Shown here: positions 11,696 to 33,100 of the stretch, in pieces
Position numbering within the stretch: position 1 is the first letter of the stretch
How the letters are laid out: each line of letters starts with the position of its first letter
Source of the DNA: Heterotrichella gracilis
Taxonomy: Eukaryota; Sar; Xanthophyceae; Tribonematales; Xanthonemataceae
DNA: 43,933 bases
NCBI GenBank assembly: GCA_032358255.1
Contig: JAULBX010026741.1
Coordinates: 1 to 43,933, forward strand
Direction of reading: 5' to 3'
Position numbers and translations under genes: made by a program
The notes under the pieces: generated by a model
The model's input: the letters and a program-made list of their open reading frames with translations, nothing else
Database searches by the model: none
Told to the model about the DNA's origin: nothing

Positions 11696-14600
11696 ATGCG
11701 CCCCCACCCGCCATGGACCCTCCTCCCCTTTCTCCTCCTCCTCGCCACCCCCACCAGCAGCCCCCAACCAGATTCCCAGTCCCAGGCGCAGCCCACCCCA
11801 GTCCCCAGCTGCGGCCCCGTCAAACTTGACGGCAAGTGCAACCTCCACCTACACAACGTCTGCTTGGACCAACAGGTGAGTTAATAAAATTCATGCCATG
11901 CATTTCCAGCAATATGACAGGGTCAGCGGTCGCCCGTACACAAGTGGCGCCTAGCAGTGGCAATGGGTAAACGGGGTGTTGGTCCTGCGCACTTTTGTAT
12001 GCCCTACTGCGTTCAATCAGCCCGTGTGGCCCTGCAATTTACTATTTCTTGTATTGTATAAACAACCTGCAACCAACACGACACACTAGGCATCAACCAC
12101 CATGCATCTTGGAACCTGGTTGTCCTGCAAATCGCCCTCAATGGGCCCACCAACAGGTGGTGGCGCTGTACGATGAGAAGTACCTCCCCAGCAGCTCCAA
12201 CCACGTCGACCTCCCCTCCCTGGACATGGACTGGGTGCGCTACAACTGGCCCTGGGGGCAGGGCATGATCGGGGATGTGTTTGAGAAGGGCGCCGCCATC
12301 CGGGTGCCCAACATCACCTTCAGGTTTGAGACCAATGCGGAGCCTGCCCCCGACATGGCCAACCGCACCTTTGACTCCTGCACCACCCCCGTGCTGCTGT
12401 ACACGCGATACATGGAGAATTTTGGAGGTGGGTGGGTGCTGGGGGATTGGCATGACATGCAGTCCACATGCGGCAGTCCACATTGCGCATCCAAGAAATG
12501 CAGTCCACATGCGGTCAGGATCAGGCGGCAGGAAGCGTGTGGGGGTTTGCACGGCTGCATGTTGTGGACTAGGTGAGGCATGGGAAGGATGTGCGGGCAG
12601 CGCATGGCCAACCGCACCTTTTGACTCCTGCACCACCCCCCTGCTGCTGTACACGCACCACATGGAGAATTATGGAGGTGCGGGTGGGTGGGGTGAATGG
12701 CACGTGCATCCAAGTACTGTGCCCACAAGCGGTTTATAAGCTTGTAGTCCAGGATCAGACAGCAGGAAGCGTGCGGGGGCTTGCATGGCCGCAAGGTGTG
12801 GACTAGGTGAGGCATGGGCGCACAAGTAAACAACAACAGCAGGGCTGAATGTGCGGCATCATGTACGTAAGACATAAAAGAAAATGATGTGAAGAAAATG
12901 CATTAAATATGCACGTTGTGGGGTGCCTACTTCGTTGGTGCTGGGATGCACGGGCCATGCACCCATCCCCTGATCCACATCCCCTCCCCTCCCAGAGTTC
13001 CTTGTGCGCGCCATTCCCCCCCTTGTGGAGTGGTCCCTGTCCTCCCTCCTGCCCCCTGATGTGCAGCTGGTGGTGGGCACACCACATGGCCTGGCAATGG
13101 CGCCGCACGTGCCCCTGCTGCTGGGCGCGGTCAGCACCACGCCGCCAATCACATTTGCAGACATCTCAAATAGGCGGTCGGGTCACACCAGGTGGGGCGG
13201 GACAGCATTGATGGGTGGCATTGGTATGGGGCAGCACCAGCGGTGGCATGGGTATGAGTGGGCGCTGCACAGGGGGCCAGCGCCAGATCCATGGCAATGT
13301 TCGTGTGATTATTCTTTGTGATCATACATGTGATCATGCATGTGGTCATTGCCGTGGGAGGCGTTGCCCTGTCCCACCAGGGCTGCACTTGTGTGCGGGG
13401 GTTGACCCCTGCCAAGCTATGCCTCCACCCTGTGCACATTGGCCCCATGTGGCATGTATAGCGCTCGCGCGTACACCACCACTGATATTACCCAAAGAAC
13501 CCCCCAGAGCTGTTTGGGCATGTGTGCAAGCATTGTCTGCTGGCTTTGAGCACTTATATGGCCACTCAACCCTGCTGCACCCCCCACCATGGCTCCACAC
13601 GCACCCTGCAAGCCCGCTTGCGCACAATCAGCCCCTTTTGCCCCCCAGGTGCTTCTCCCAGATGTACATTTGCCTGCTTGACGGCTCCTGGCACCCCGGC
13701 ATGCCCCTCACAGCCATGCGCCACGTCACGCAGCACTACGCGCCGCACATACAGGCGCAGGCGACAGTGGCGTGGCAGTCGAAGGGGGATGATCGCACGC
13801 TCAAGGTGAGAGGGGGGGAGGGGGGGGGTGAGGGGTGTATGCAGCACACTTGCACATAGGTGTAGCGGGTGGTATTAGTGGTGGGCATGGCGCCAGAGAT
13901 GAGCGGGAGTGGGAGGCAAGTGCTCCTGTGTGTTGCATTTGGCATCTAGTAATATTACTTGCAACTCATAATTAATGGTTGAAGAGGGAATTATATAATA
14001 TTTTTATTTGGGAAAAGGCTGTTTGTGATTGTTTACTAAGTGTATATACATTAAAGATGAGGACTATGACAGTCCTCCTTGTGCCCATTATGTGACACTT
14101 AAATACATTCTGTGCACCTTGTACTTACAATAAATGTTGAAGATTACCTTGTGCAACGTTTGTAACGGTGTGCAGGTGCTGATTGGCAGCCGCACTGGCA
14201 AGGTGCGCCGCCTGGTGAATGTGCAGTCCCTGGTGCGGCAGTGCAAGGCGTGGGATGTGGGGGACACGCTGAGGAGGCTGGGGGTGCAGGCGGGGCGCTG
14301 GAGCCGGGTGGAGTGCCAGAACTGGCAGTTCAGCAAGCACGGCATGGTGCAGGTGTGCTGCAGGGTGGGGTCGTGGAGTCTGGATGCATTCCACCTGCTG
14401 GTGCACACCATGTGCCTATTAACTCGTAGAAAGGCTTCCAACTTAATCGCTGACCTGAGGCCAATTCTTGGTGGTAAAAACGTGTGTTACAAATATACCA
14501 TTTTGATGTGTACAATATATTTGGGGGAGCAACATCCCAAGTTGGCATTTGTGTACGCATTCTTTCCCCACCCAAAACTAAAACCCCACCCTTCTTCCGC

Positions 14601-15386
14601 CCCGCAGAACATGGCCGCTGTGCGCGACGCCGATGTGCTTGTATCCATGCACGGCTCGGAATGCAACAATGCGTTCTTCATGCGGGACGGGGCATCGCTC
14701 ATTGAGCTGCGCCCAGCCTGTTTTGGCACCGAGCTGTGGGCCAACCAGTACTTGTACCACTTCCTAAAAATGAGCGAATTCCAGGTGTTCTTCTGGGGCC
14801 TCAATGTGGAGGACCCGGCGCTGAATGTCCCTGGGTGGTTTGAGCAGCAAGGGGTGGGCGTGCCTGCCACCTACCCTCGAGATCGCAGGTAGGGGACAGA
14901 GTTAAGCAGGCCATGCCGTTCTCTATCATTTGAACTGGTTGGTGTGAAATGTTTTTCTTATTTAATTTATGCACACCGGCAAGCACAGGTTTGGCATTAC
15001 ATCATGTTGCATAAACCTCGTGCTTTACGTGGTTATATTCGAGAGGACATTGTGGTACATGAAATTCCTCCTGACATACTGCTTACAAAATGCTCTGTCT
15101 GTGTGTTCTCGGCCGCAGTGTGAAGCTGCCCTGGTGGGTGCTGCGCAAGGTGCTGGTGCGGGTGCTGGCGGTGGGGGGCAGCCAGGGGGAGTACATCAAG
15201 GGCTTCCTTGCCCAGCCCAGCCAGGCCATGGTGAATGTGTACAGCAACCACACACGCGCCTGGCCCATACCTGAGGCGGATCGGGAGCAGGTGGCGCACA
15301 TGCAGAGGGAGCTCCGGCAGAAGGGGGCCAAGGGCAGCGGACGTGATGCAGATGGAGGGCGGGGGTGGGGGGCAGGCACTCACTAA
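11696..15386 (+). CDS. Glycosyltransferase family 61-like protein, secretory pathway
   Basis: Seven exons: 11696-11875, 12157-12427, 12996-13191, 13649-13805, 14176-14352, 14608-14888, 15119-15386. They join in frame to 509 residues. The N-terminus, MRPHPPWTLLPFLLLLATPT, is a signal peptide or type II anchor, so the protein should act in the ER/Golgi lumen or outside the cell. It is followed by HLHNVCLDQQ, as seen near the start of EOGT/GT61 proteins. The C-terminal half contains RDADVLVSMHGSECNNAFFM (about 333-352), matching the DVLVGxHGAxLTN-type GT61 (DUF563) nucleotide-sugar motif, then GASLIELRP. Asn-Arg-Thr and Asn-Ile-Thr sequons are visible in exon 2. Donor and substrate cannot be told: family members transfer xylose, arabinose or GlcNAc. 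The motif is Ser-Glu-Cys instead of the more usual Ala-Gly-Leu, so activity is unproven. Exon 6 ends CGCAG|GTAG, so retention of that intron stops translation at once. The last residues are Gly-rich low complexity. Confidence 0.8.
12345..12830 (+). repeat. Tandem duplication of GT61-like exon 2 end plus intron
   Basis: The end of exon 2 and following intron (12350-12590) are repeated at about 12597-12830. The second copy again carries the ACATGGAGAAT..GGAGGTG exon end (12660-12690) and the later block GGAAGCGTG..GGACTAGGTGAGGCATGGG (12766-12815, first copy 12529-12580). The second exon-like copy has one extra T (TTTTGACTCC for TTTGACTCC), so it would shift the frame if spliced in. It lies wholly inside intron 2. 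Confidence 0.85.
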
Positions 15387-16649
15387 GGCATTAAGGGGTA
15401 TGCTGTTTTCTGCAAGGACACAGTACTTGCGCAGCAAAATACTATATGAATAGACATGTCATTGTCACAACCTTTGCATGATACACAGTATGCCGCACCA
15501 GTATGCCAGATAATTTATCAAGGTGATACATTCGATGCGTCCATCCACTGGGTGCATGCCTCCTCCACCCCAAGGATCCATCGCCACATCCACCGCCACG
15601 TCAGCATCCCCCACCGCCCCCCGTATGGCCGCCATGATGTCAACATAGCCCCTCGTTAGTGCCCCTGACTTACAGACGCCATGCATGCAACTTTTTAGTG
15701 GGAATTATCTCCGATTTACCGTTGCTGATGCGCCTGTCATTACCGTGAGTGTCTGCTTTGTGGAGAACATGGCGTCTCACGCTGCGAGCTAGACCCATTA
15801 GCACCCGGTGCCTCGCTGCTGAAACCACACCACAGCAGCAGGGCAATGCCCAGGGGGTCACCGCACTTACAGCACCATGTGGCCACCGGCTGCCTTGATT
15901 CTGGTGTACAAAGGAATATTGAGGGTGGGTTTGTAAGGAAAACGCAAAGCCTTTTGGGTGCTGAGCTGAGCTTAGGCTTGAGCTGCCCGGCAGGCACCCA
16001 GACAATAATGCATGCATGCATGTGGTTGTGCACACTGACACTACAAGGGTTCAGCTGCTCGCACCAGCGTTGTGTTTGTGAAAGGCAGAAAAGCAGCAGC
16101 AGAAAGCAGCAGCAGGGAACAGTGTTTCTGTAGTTCCAAACACTCTTGGGTGTCGTTCAAGCAGAGTTGCAACTTGCACAGCTCGGTCGTCCCGGTCAGC
16201 GGAGTCCCAGCTCGATGTGGGACCCCATAAACGGATACAACGTCTTGTTTTCGTTACCCAGTTCTACAAATGGTACGTATTGACCTGTGGTCTGCTGGCA
16301 GCACAGGTCCACCGAGATCAATTTCCTGAGGTGGTGGATATTGTTGATGTTAAAGAAAAAACAATACTTTCTGCCCAAGCGGGGCCCAGTGGAACATGAT
16401 TGTATCTACAAGCCGCGCGGCTCATGAGCTCAGACTGCAGTCTGCATAGTACGGTACAATTTGTAATGTAACTGTTGGATCCACTGGTGATGGTCGACCC
16501 GCTTGAGCTCTGCATAGCCATGGCTCGATCTGAGGCTGTAGGATACATCCCATGGCCTGCACCAGCTGTGGCCTTTGGGCACTACAGCAGCGCCCATCAT
16601 GCACCACATCGCATTCAACTGGAAGCTTGAAGGAAATGCTCAGCAAGAG
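15387..16649. other. Convergent intergenic region
   Basis: This lies between the 3' ends of the GT61-like gene (plus) and the ankyrin gene (minus) and should hold both 3' UTRs. The only supported content is the duplicated ankyrin exon fragment at 15583-15665. A simple GCATGCATGCATG run lies at about 16008-16022 and a CAGCAG-type run at about 16090-16115. No other gene is supported. Confidence 0.5.
15583..15665 (-). pseudogene. Duplicated fragment of the ankyrin gene's last exon
   Basis: These bases match 16723-16805 in the last exon of the ankyrin gene with only a few changes and the same orientation, about 1,140 bases away. The fragment still reads ALTRGYVDIMAAIRGAVGDA but has lost the HERTPVDE start and the acidic tail. 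A CAG lies just upstream on the minus strand, but using it as an acceptor from exon 4 would put the fragment out of frame. It is best seen as a non-coding partial duplicate. Confidence 0.8.
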
Positions 16650-18362
16650 CTAGCTCATAGGCTCCACCCCATTTTGCACGCCCTCCTCGTCGACCCCTGC
16701 CTCCACCGCCCCCTCCTCCACCTCCACATCCACCGCCACGTCAGCATCCCCCACCGCCCCGCGTATGGCCGCCATGATGTCATCGTAGCCCCGCGTTAGC
16801 GCCTCGTCCACTGGGGTGCGCTCATGCCTATGATAAAACACGGTGCCGCCACATGTCAGCGCCATGGGGGACATGGGCAGTGGATTTGCAACAGTTACCG
16901 TCCATATGTAAATGGTTTTTTTTATGTCGGGGTTTCAAGGACATCAGGAAGGTGCATGGTGATAGTCCTTGCTTGTGGGAGTGGGTTACCCTACAAGGGC
17001 ATAGCAAGCAAGTTAGTGTGCTCACTAACTGGCTGGGGCACAGGGTGTATAGGGTTTTGGGACACGTACACGTTGAGTGCGCTAGGGTTTGCTCCCGCCG
17101 CCAGTAGCACTTGCACCACCTGCGCAAAGGGGGAATGTCAGTGCACGCCCAGGTGCGGAGGGGAAGGGACACAGCGGGCATTGCATGCCGCAGCAAGGTG
17201 GCATCAACAAGCTTTGGCCGTCCTGGCTTTTCCTCTCCAAACCTCTACCACAGTCTTTCTTACCTCAAGTGCTCACAAAGCATCTATTGAGCAGCAACAG
17301 GCAATTGCAACCCTAGTAGGGTCTCTCTGCTGAGTGACAATTGGGACAGGAGTAGTGCACTCAAACCCTAGCTCAACCCTAGCCCTCACCGTTAGATGCC
17401 CGTTGAGGCAAGCGTAGTGCAGCGGCGTGTTGCCATCGGTGTTGGCCACACAGGCGTTCTGCGGGCAAGTGGGGAGGAGGGGAGGTAAGCAGGGGGGTAA
17501 AAGTGGGGCCAGGTGTTAACATACCATGCGCTGTAGTGTGCTGTGCACAAGGCTGCCCTAAAATCTGCATATATCATCAACATGCAATTCGGATTTAGAA
17601 AATGGCTCATGCAAGACCTGTACACCCAGTGTGGGCGCGTGTTGTATTGCACCATGTCCCGCAGCATGCATCATGTAGCGGCAGCTGTATGTAGAACCGC
17701 CCCCCGCCAACATGTGGATATGCACATACATACTCATGCGCCAGGCAATCTGGCAATGCCAGACCCTGTCAGTGGCACATGCATGGGCCCCGTTATCATT
17801 TTATACCCCACTCACCGCCCCCGCCGCCACCAGTTGCTGCGCCAGCTCAGCATGTCCATTTGCACTGGCCATGTGGAGGGCTGCGAAGGGTATAAAGTGG
17901 GGTTACTCAATGGGGTGGCTAGGCAGGAGCGTTCAGGCACTGAAGCTGCATGCCGGCAGACCTTGTGCATGGTGGTGGTGCAGGTTGGTGGTGATGCTTA
18001 AGGTGGTGGTGATGCGCAGGGTGGGGGTGGCGGTGGGCTGTGAGTACAGCCTGAGACCATGCCAGGCAATACAGTAGCTACCAGCCAGCGGCCCTCACAA
18101 CTTTGCAGTCCATCGCATAGTCATTGCATATTCATTGGCATGGCATCCCACCGCATTTACAATATGCACACAGGCTCTCGCAACCTGCCTCTCCCCCACT
18201 CGTGCTCCGCGCACCTGTCCTCCCCTGGTGGTCGCCCGCACTGATATCTGCCCCTGCCTCCAGTGCCTGTTGCACCTCCTCGCCCTCGCCATACCGCGCA
18301 GCGTCTATCAAAAATTCGTTCAGCTCAGCGGGGCTCAAGGCCCCAACCTCTGGGTCGGACAT
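16650..18362 (-). CDS. Small ankyrin-repeat protein
   Basis: Five exons: 18362-18215, 17880-17816, 17458-17390, 17119-17070, 16827-16650. They join in frame to 169 residues. The protein opens with MSDPEVGALSPAELNEFLID. About two and a half ankyrin repeats follow: ARYGEGEEVQQALEAGADI, then GRTALHMASANGHAELAQQL, then NTDGNTPLHYACLNGHLTVV and VLLAAGANPSALNVHERTPV. The TALHMA and TPLHYA turns and the GAD/GAN loops are typical. Such proteins act as protein-binding scaffolds; the partner is unknown. The tail after DIMAAIRGAVGDA is acidic and low-complexity, ending NGVEPMS. Exon junctions fall inside repeats and all phases match; the exon 4 donor is GT|GTACGT, which fits the phase-2 join to HERTP. 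An in-frame upstream TTG was not used because ATG is present. The gene is divergent from the kinase gene. Confidence 0.87.
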
Positions 18363-20474
18363 ACGGGGGCGCCGCAAGGGCGAGTGGCAAAGGACGGAAC
18401 CCTTAAAACCCTAGCCCAGGGTTTGGCGTGGGTGGTGGGGGTGCGCTGCGGCAGGTTGTGGGGGTTGGTGGAGAGCTAAGGGTGGGTTGGTATGGCTGAG
18501 GCGCAGAGAGAGCAGTAGCTGATAGCCTGGGAGGCGTACTAGGGCCGCAGATGTGTACTAGGCGCAATACTACACGCAACATCCTGTCTGGTTCGTACCC
18601 GTGAGAATAGCTGCAGCCACCACGCAGGCGATACGGTTTTACAACTATTATTTAAGCCACCTACGTATGCATACAGGTTGCGCCAGGCCATGCAGGTGGT
18701 GGGTGCATACGCATGCATATGGCCACTAGCTCCCCCGTGCCTCGGGACGGAGCGCACCCCTAGCGTTGCTGCCAGTTACGGAGGTACTTACGTTGCAGTG
18801 CAGTTTGTTATGTTGTGCCAGTGGGTCAACGATTCCGTGACAGCAAACCTGGCGACTAGCAGCCCTGATAGTGGTGGCGGGAGGCGGCCCTGATGGCAAG
18901 AAAAGGAGATAAGACAGGTGTGTTGTCTTGTGGCAGACGCGTCGGTGTGGTAGTGAAAGGCAACAGCTTACAGAGGTATGTGGCGTGCTTTGGTTGCCTT
19001 GTGTTGCTCTTGTAAAAACAGTACGGTTACCGTACTACGGTATGTGTGCTGCAACGAGGATGGGGTGGTTTCCCCTTGTGAAGTGATGCATGTGCCACGA
19101 TTCACTGCTTTAGTCGCCTGCACAGCTACAAACAGCCGTATTCCATCTCAGTACGATCTGCAGAGTTGCATCAAAGGGCTGCACAGTCACTCCGACGAGC
19201 CCCAGGCAGTGCATAGCAGACCAAACGACACAACCCCCACCATGCTCGAGAAATAGCCAGGTGGGCACCTGTAGCTAGCAGGAACGATTAAGGGACCGCT
19301 CAGTGGGTAGAAATGCCTTCGATTGACGAAAATGTATAGACTGAGGTTCTGGCCTCCGTTTGCTAGTTGGGTGCATCCTTGGGTTGGGACACATGTCCTG
19401 AATGCCGTTGGGTGCATGCCGTCAGAGTAAGGCACCGGTCAATAGGCGAAACGGACCAGCACCAACGCTGTTGACAAAGTATTAATGGGAATAGTTTTTT
19501 CTTGTTAAGATTCCATCCTGTTGTGTAGACCACGGCTCTGGTAGCCCACCCAACCCCTCTGTAGGAGGCGCTCAATTGCAGCCATGCAGTGTACCACTTC
19601 ATGCAACTGTCTTGGTTGCTGTCGCCTATTGGCAGCGGGTGGATGCGGGGAGTATGTGATACCATGTATAGCTCCATTTCTTGCGTTTGGTTTCATGTGG
19701 GCTGTTGACAGGACGACAGGGGTAGAGATGCAGGAACAGGCCTGTGCTGGAGGGCCCCTTGCCTTCCCTTTACCAGAAACATGTAATATTGAGCTTGTAG
19801 TGCCAATTGTATAGCTCCATATCCGGCCCATCAGCGCGCAGTCTGGCTATATATTGACAGGACTGCAAAGGGTGAGCTTTACCAACACTCTTGCGCATCT
19901 CAATAAGCAATGGCAACCCATAGGGTAGCTCACGTGGATTGTGCCTATAGTTGCCTACATCAGTTTCATCCAACCACCTGCCTTGACGAGTGTGTGCCTG
20001 ATTTAGGAGCGGTCGCCGTACACACCTGCGCGTGCTACCGCCATCTGAAACAGCCACACAGTGGTCGAGCGCCATACCCTCCAGCCCGCCTATTCACCCA
20101 CTCCCCCACCCGCCCCACTCGCATGGGCTCAGCCACCCGCCACCCGACCCACCCACCATTAGCATCCAAGGTGTGAGCAACAAGGCCAATCGCCTTGCCT
20201 ATTGACTGGCAACGCTTTTCTTGCTTGCTAATGATTGGGCAACCCCCCTTGCTGCATGCTGCCCCCCATTCCTCGCTCGTTTACCATCCTATTGTTTTCT
20301 CCTCAGGCACCTGCATTTCCACCGAGCTTGACCACCATAGCTGCATGTCATCCACACTCCCCTTCCTCACCCTCTACCCACTCTCTCACCCCCTTGCACC
20401 ACCCTCAATCTTAAAACGCAAACCCTACACCTTCCATTCTAACCCCTAAGGCCTTTCCCCCTTGCAGCACCCCC
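18363..20474. other. Divergent intergenic/promoter region, ankyrin and kinase genes
   Basis: No supported gene. It should hold both promoters and leaders. AAACCCTAG/CTAGGG telomere-like motifs lie 5' of the ankyrin start (about 18396-18425), and AAACCCTACAC and CCCCTAAGG lie just 5' of the kinase start (about 20418-20452). The bases before the kinase ATG (about 20430-20474) look like a pyrimidine tract and TTGCAG. A 5' UTR intron ending at about 20466 is therefore possible. Open frames in the interval are short and unlike any family I recognise. Confidence 0.5.
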
Positions 20475-28917
<8,443 letters not shown>

Positions 28918-29535
28918 TCTGGTCTAGGAGCCTCGTGGTTTAAATGATCACAGTGTGACGACATGCATTTGACAGTGTCACATCTGTTGCAGCAAGCATT
29001 GATGATTAAAGATACCTGTTTGCAAATCTATTTAACCTGGTCCAGCCTGGGGACCATGCAGGGTGGTCTGGAATCCATTTCACCTGATGCCAGCCGATGC
29101 ATATTTTATAGTATGAGTATTCAATGACTGTTCACAAGATATTGGCAATGACCTGATCAGCAGTGTACGTTCCCGGTGACTTTAGCGTTTTATTGATTAT
29201 CGGATGCTGCATCGCGCCACATTGTTTCACTTAACTGGCGCCGTCACGGTGCCAGTAACTGCCAGCCGCTGCTAGTAAGGCATTGCCGGCATCATTGACC
29301 GATGATTTATTATCGCAAGAGTTTTATCCTCTAAGAGTTTTACACTGAGAGTCTCTAGGGCTAATTATACTTGAAGTTTAATGTTTTTGGATTCAAAATA
29401 AATGGAATTTACATACCAACAAATTGTATGATGCACTGAGTGGGACTTCGACCAACGTTGCAAGTTGCACGCTGAACGCTGTTTACTATTATTACTAAAT
29501 CATCAAAAATAAATATAATAAATAGTATATGATTT

Positions 29536-29558
29536 AGTCATCAGGTCCTGATGACTAT
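29536..29558. repeat. Perfect palindrome, 11-base arms
   Basis: Arms TAGTCATCAGG and CCTGATGACTA are exactly complementary around a single T. A related word, GAGTCATCAGGTCATTGAC, occurs about 75 bases downstream. Confidence 0.9.
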
Positions 29559-29681
29559 CAATTCCTAGCAAATCATATTTCTGGAAATTCATTCAATGTC
29601 ATCCAATCAATGAGTCATCAGGTCATTGACGACATGATGTCGACATTATAATTGACTTGGAGTGAATCAGATTAATCAGAG

Positions 29682-29702
29682 TAATTACATAATATGTAAT
29701 TA
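29682..29702. repeat. Perfect palindrome, 10-base arms
   Basis: Arms TAATTACATA and TATGTAATTA are exactly complementary around a single A. It lies in the AT-rich convergent intergenic region. Confidence 0.9.
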
Positions 29703-30124
29703 TCCGCATTATCTGCATTGCATCAGTCGAACGAGTAACTGAATACTGTCACACAGACGGTCTCAGAGTCTGACTCAGTGGCATTGCCACCGTTGACCCT
29801 TTGTGTTCTCAATTTGGTCCATTGAAGGGCACAATCATTGAAGGGCTCAATCAACAGTGGTTAACCCAACGGGGTTGCTGCTGCTGGGCCAGGACTCACT
29901 GGGTGCTGGCGCATCTGATGCAGTTTGTGATACAGGGCCCTCATGAACACAGTGTGAGTCCGTGGCACATGGCCCCCTCCCTTCCACAAATGCCCCGATT
30001 CAAATCTGAGTCACTGTGCTGGCTGATCAGATCGCCAATCAATGTCATTGACATGCCATGGTACGGTATATACTGTAACAGCTGGACCAACGCGTTTCCC
30101 AACCCCTTCCCCTCCCCTCCCCTC

Positions 30125-33100
30125 TCACTTGAACGACCTGCGCAGCTTGTCCGCCTCCTCCATCTGCCCCACCCGGGTCATCACCGCAGCCAGCCGCCGC
30201 GCAGTGCGGGTGGTGGTGGGGGTGGCTGGGCCCCGCTGCCCCTCCAGCGCACCCGCCATTGCGCGCGTGAACTCCAGCAGGGGGGCTGCGCCACGTGGGG
30301 AACCTGCAAGGGGGGTGGAGTGCATGTTGGTGGCTGTGCCATTTTGGGCAGTGGCGTGCAAGCTTTGCAAAAACCTATGGAGTGTCTGCTATACCATGGC
30401 CTGTGGGTGGGTGCTGCTACAGGCAGGGTAGGAGCCAACACACTTTGCACATGTGTCTGTGCTACCCTTCCGGTTGCACCCCACCCATAGGCTATTGACC
30501 CACATGCCACGCACAACCCAGAGCCCCACATGGCCATGCACACAGCACACTTCCATCCTGGTCCCACTACCCGCCACGTGACGCAGGCCACGAGATAACT
30601 CTACCAATCCACCGGGACCAGACACCCACCTTTCAAGCACCTCTCTTGAACAGGACCAGGCACCCACCCACCCCGCCATGGCTGTTCTCCTGAAATGCAC
30701 AAAACTGACCCACCCAGCCATCCATTCCCTACCCACCCCCGCCACCCACGATGACCCACCTTCCTTGAACCAGGCCTCGGGTAGAGCTGCCGCCACACGC
30801 TCGGCACGGTCCACCGCACGCGCCACGTCACCCGCCGTCGCCCGCAGGTAGGGCATGGCGTTCAGCTGGAGCAGGCGGTCTAGGGACAGCGCCTGGGAAA
30901 GGGGGCGATACATCGCGGTCAGGTGGGGCCCATGCACTGGTTCAACTGCCACAGCAGCTTTTAAAGGGCGTTATCAAACTTCAACACATGCGTTTCTGAG
31001 ACCTAAAACCCATCTGGCTAGTATCCTGGAAGTCCACTTTGAACTTTGCCCACTCCTGACAATCCTGACCCGTGATGTTTAAGCCCAACAATGCGGTGTA
31101 AGACCCCCACCCACCTGCAGCGTGGCGCGAGGCAGCGACCCCTCAAACTCCGCCACCCCCGCCATCAGCCGCAGCGCGCGACCGAATCGCCGCGCCATGA
31201 CCGCCCCCGCCCGCCTGGATGCAGCCACAGCCGCCGGTGGCCATGCGGGCAGGGTGGCGGCTGCGCATGCTGATGACAGTCGGGACTCGGTGACGCGCAC
31301 AACCTCCTGCAGGGGGGCAGGGGGATCAGGTTTGACACGACTTGAGCAAGAAAGCAGGGGAGGATCAAGGCATTGAGATTGGTAGAATATGGATTAAATG
31401 AACAGACATGCTGCAAACAAAATGAACTCTGCGAATATTTCCTAATTATTTGTCCAGACAAATATTAGAACACAAATGAAAGTGTCAGAGAAACGAGATT
31501 CATGACCGATAACACAAATCCCCAGCCCCTCACCACGAGCGCCTCATCCCCCGGCTCCATATACACGCTGATGTCCTCAACCATGCCCGCAGCAGCCCTT
31601 GACTGGCGCCTGCTCAGCGGGTTCCACACACCCTCCAGCCAGGCCAGCACAAGGGGGGTAACCAGCTTGCGCACCAGCTGGGGGAGGAGGGAGAGGTCTG
31701 GGTCCGAGGGGTCGGGGGCGGTGCCGGGCTCGATGCCATAGTCGAACAGCAGGCGGTGCCAGGAGTGGGTCTCAAAGCTGGGGGTGGCCTGGAGGGGGTG
31801 CGGAAAAGGGGAGGTAAGGTGGGTGGCGGGGTGGGGCAAGGTAATAAGATAACAGTAGGACCTATTTTGTTACCCTTGGGTGGGGTCATCAGGCAAATGC
31901 CACAAACCCAAAGAATAAATAAAAAACCCTGTACGCGCATTGCACCAGGCACAAGGCCAAATCCACCTTGCAAATTGGGCCGTATTTGGGGCTTATTTTT
32001 CCTGCCCTACCCATCTAAAAAATTGGATCGTCTTTGACCAGCTTCAGGCGCACAATGGGTTAAAGTCTAGGGTTTCTGCCACCCCACTCACCTGGAATAT
32101 TGGATCGTATTTAAGTAGCTCCAGGCGCACAAAGGGCGCAAATATGGCGGGCGCCGACAGCGACATGTATGCGTCCCGGTACATGGCGGGGTGGTCTCGC
32201 TTGCAGGCCTCCAGCCGCAATTTGACCGCGGCCAGGCTGCCGTACTCCTCGGAGGCGTCGGCAAACACCACGCCGGCAGTCTGCGGGGAGGGAGTGGGGG
32301 TGAGGAGGTGAAGTGGGTGGGTGGGTGTGGTAGGCAGCGCGTGTGTGGGTGGTATGTGAGGGTGGTGCAGCAATGTGGGCGCCTTATGGGTGCATTGGAA
32401 TGGAATGGAATGCCATGGCTGTCATGTGGGCTATGTGTGACAGGCGTGGCATGGTATGGCATGGCATAGCATGCCATGCCATGCCATGCCACGCCATGCA
32501 CTGCACTGCACAACGTTAAGCATGCCGTAATGTGATCTAAGTGCTGCAAGTGCAGTGGACACATGGAGACAGCAGCACAAGAACCGAGCCCTTATAATAG
32601 CCAACCAATCCCATGTGGGCCAAGGCCGGCACACAGCCACCCCGCCTCCCCTCACCTCTAAAACCTCCCCCCTGCGCGTGTTGTAGTGGCTGACCTCCCC
32701 TTCGCTCTCGCTGGTGGTGGCCTCCCCCCACCGCGCATCAGCACCACCACCATCACCCTCGCCACCCACAGCCGCCAGCTTGGCAGCGCGCTTGGCGGCG
32801 CTGCAAGGGGGAAAACACACATCAAATCCAGCGTGAGCGATCACCTAGCCCCCTCCAGCCCGGCGCCCCTTGACTGATACACATTCAGCGCCCACCTCAC
32901 TCAAGAACGCGCAGCAATGGCCAACTCAAACAACCTTGGCAAAATCTCGCACTGCAGGAGAAGCACCCCCCACACCCTGAAACCCTTGTCTAGGGTGCTG
33001 CCTCCACACTGTGCATTTGCCTCCAGGAGCTACTGCAGGTTGGCGTCCCGCCAATTTCATTCACCCTCACTAGCAAGAACCCCACTAACTGTACTAGAGG

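Larger units (their letters stand above)
28918..30124. other. Convergent intergenic region, AT-rich
   Basis: Between the kinase stop codon and the GCFC-protein stop codon; it should contain both 3' UTRs. From about 29290 to 29720 the base composition becomes clearly AT-rich, unlike the rest of the window. This part contains two perfect palindromes (29536-29558 and 29682-29702) and several related TCATCAGGTC/GATGAC words. No coding frame is supported. Confidence 0.55.

Noticed and set aside
15583..15686. Alternative last exon for the ankyrin gene.
   Set aside because: Joining it to exon 4 through the available CAG gives the wrong frame for ALTRGY, and its acidic tail is lost.
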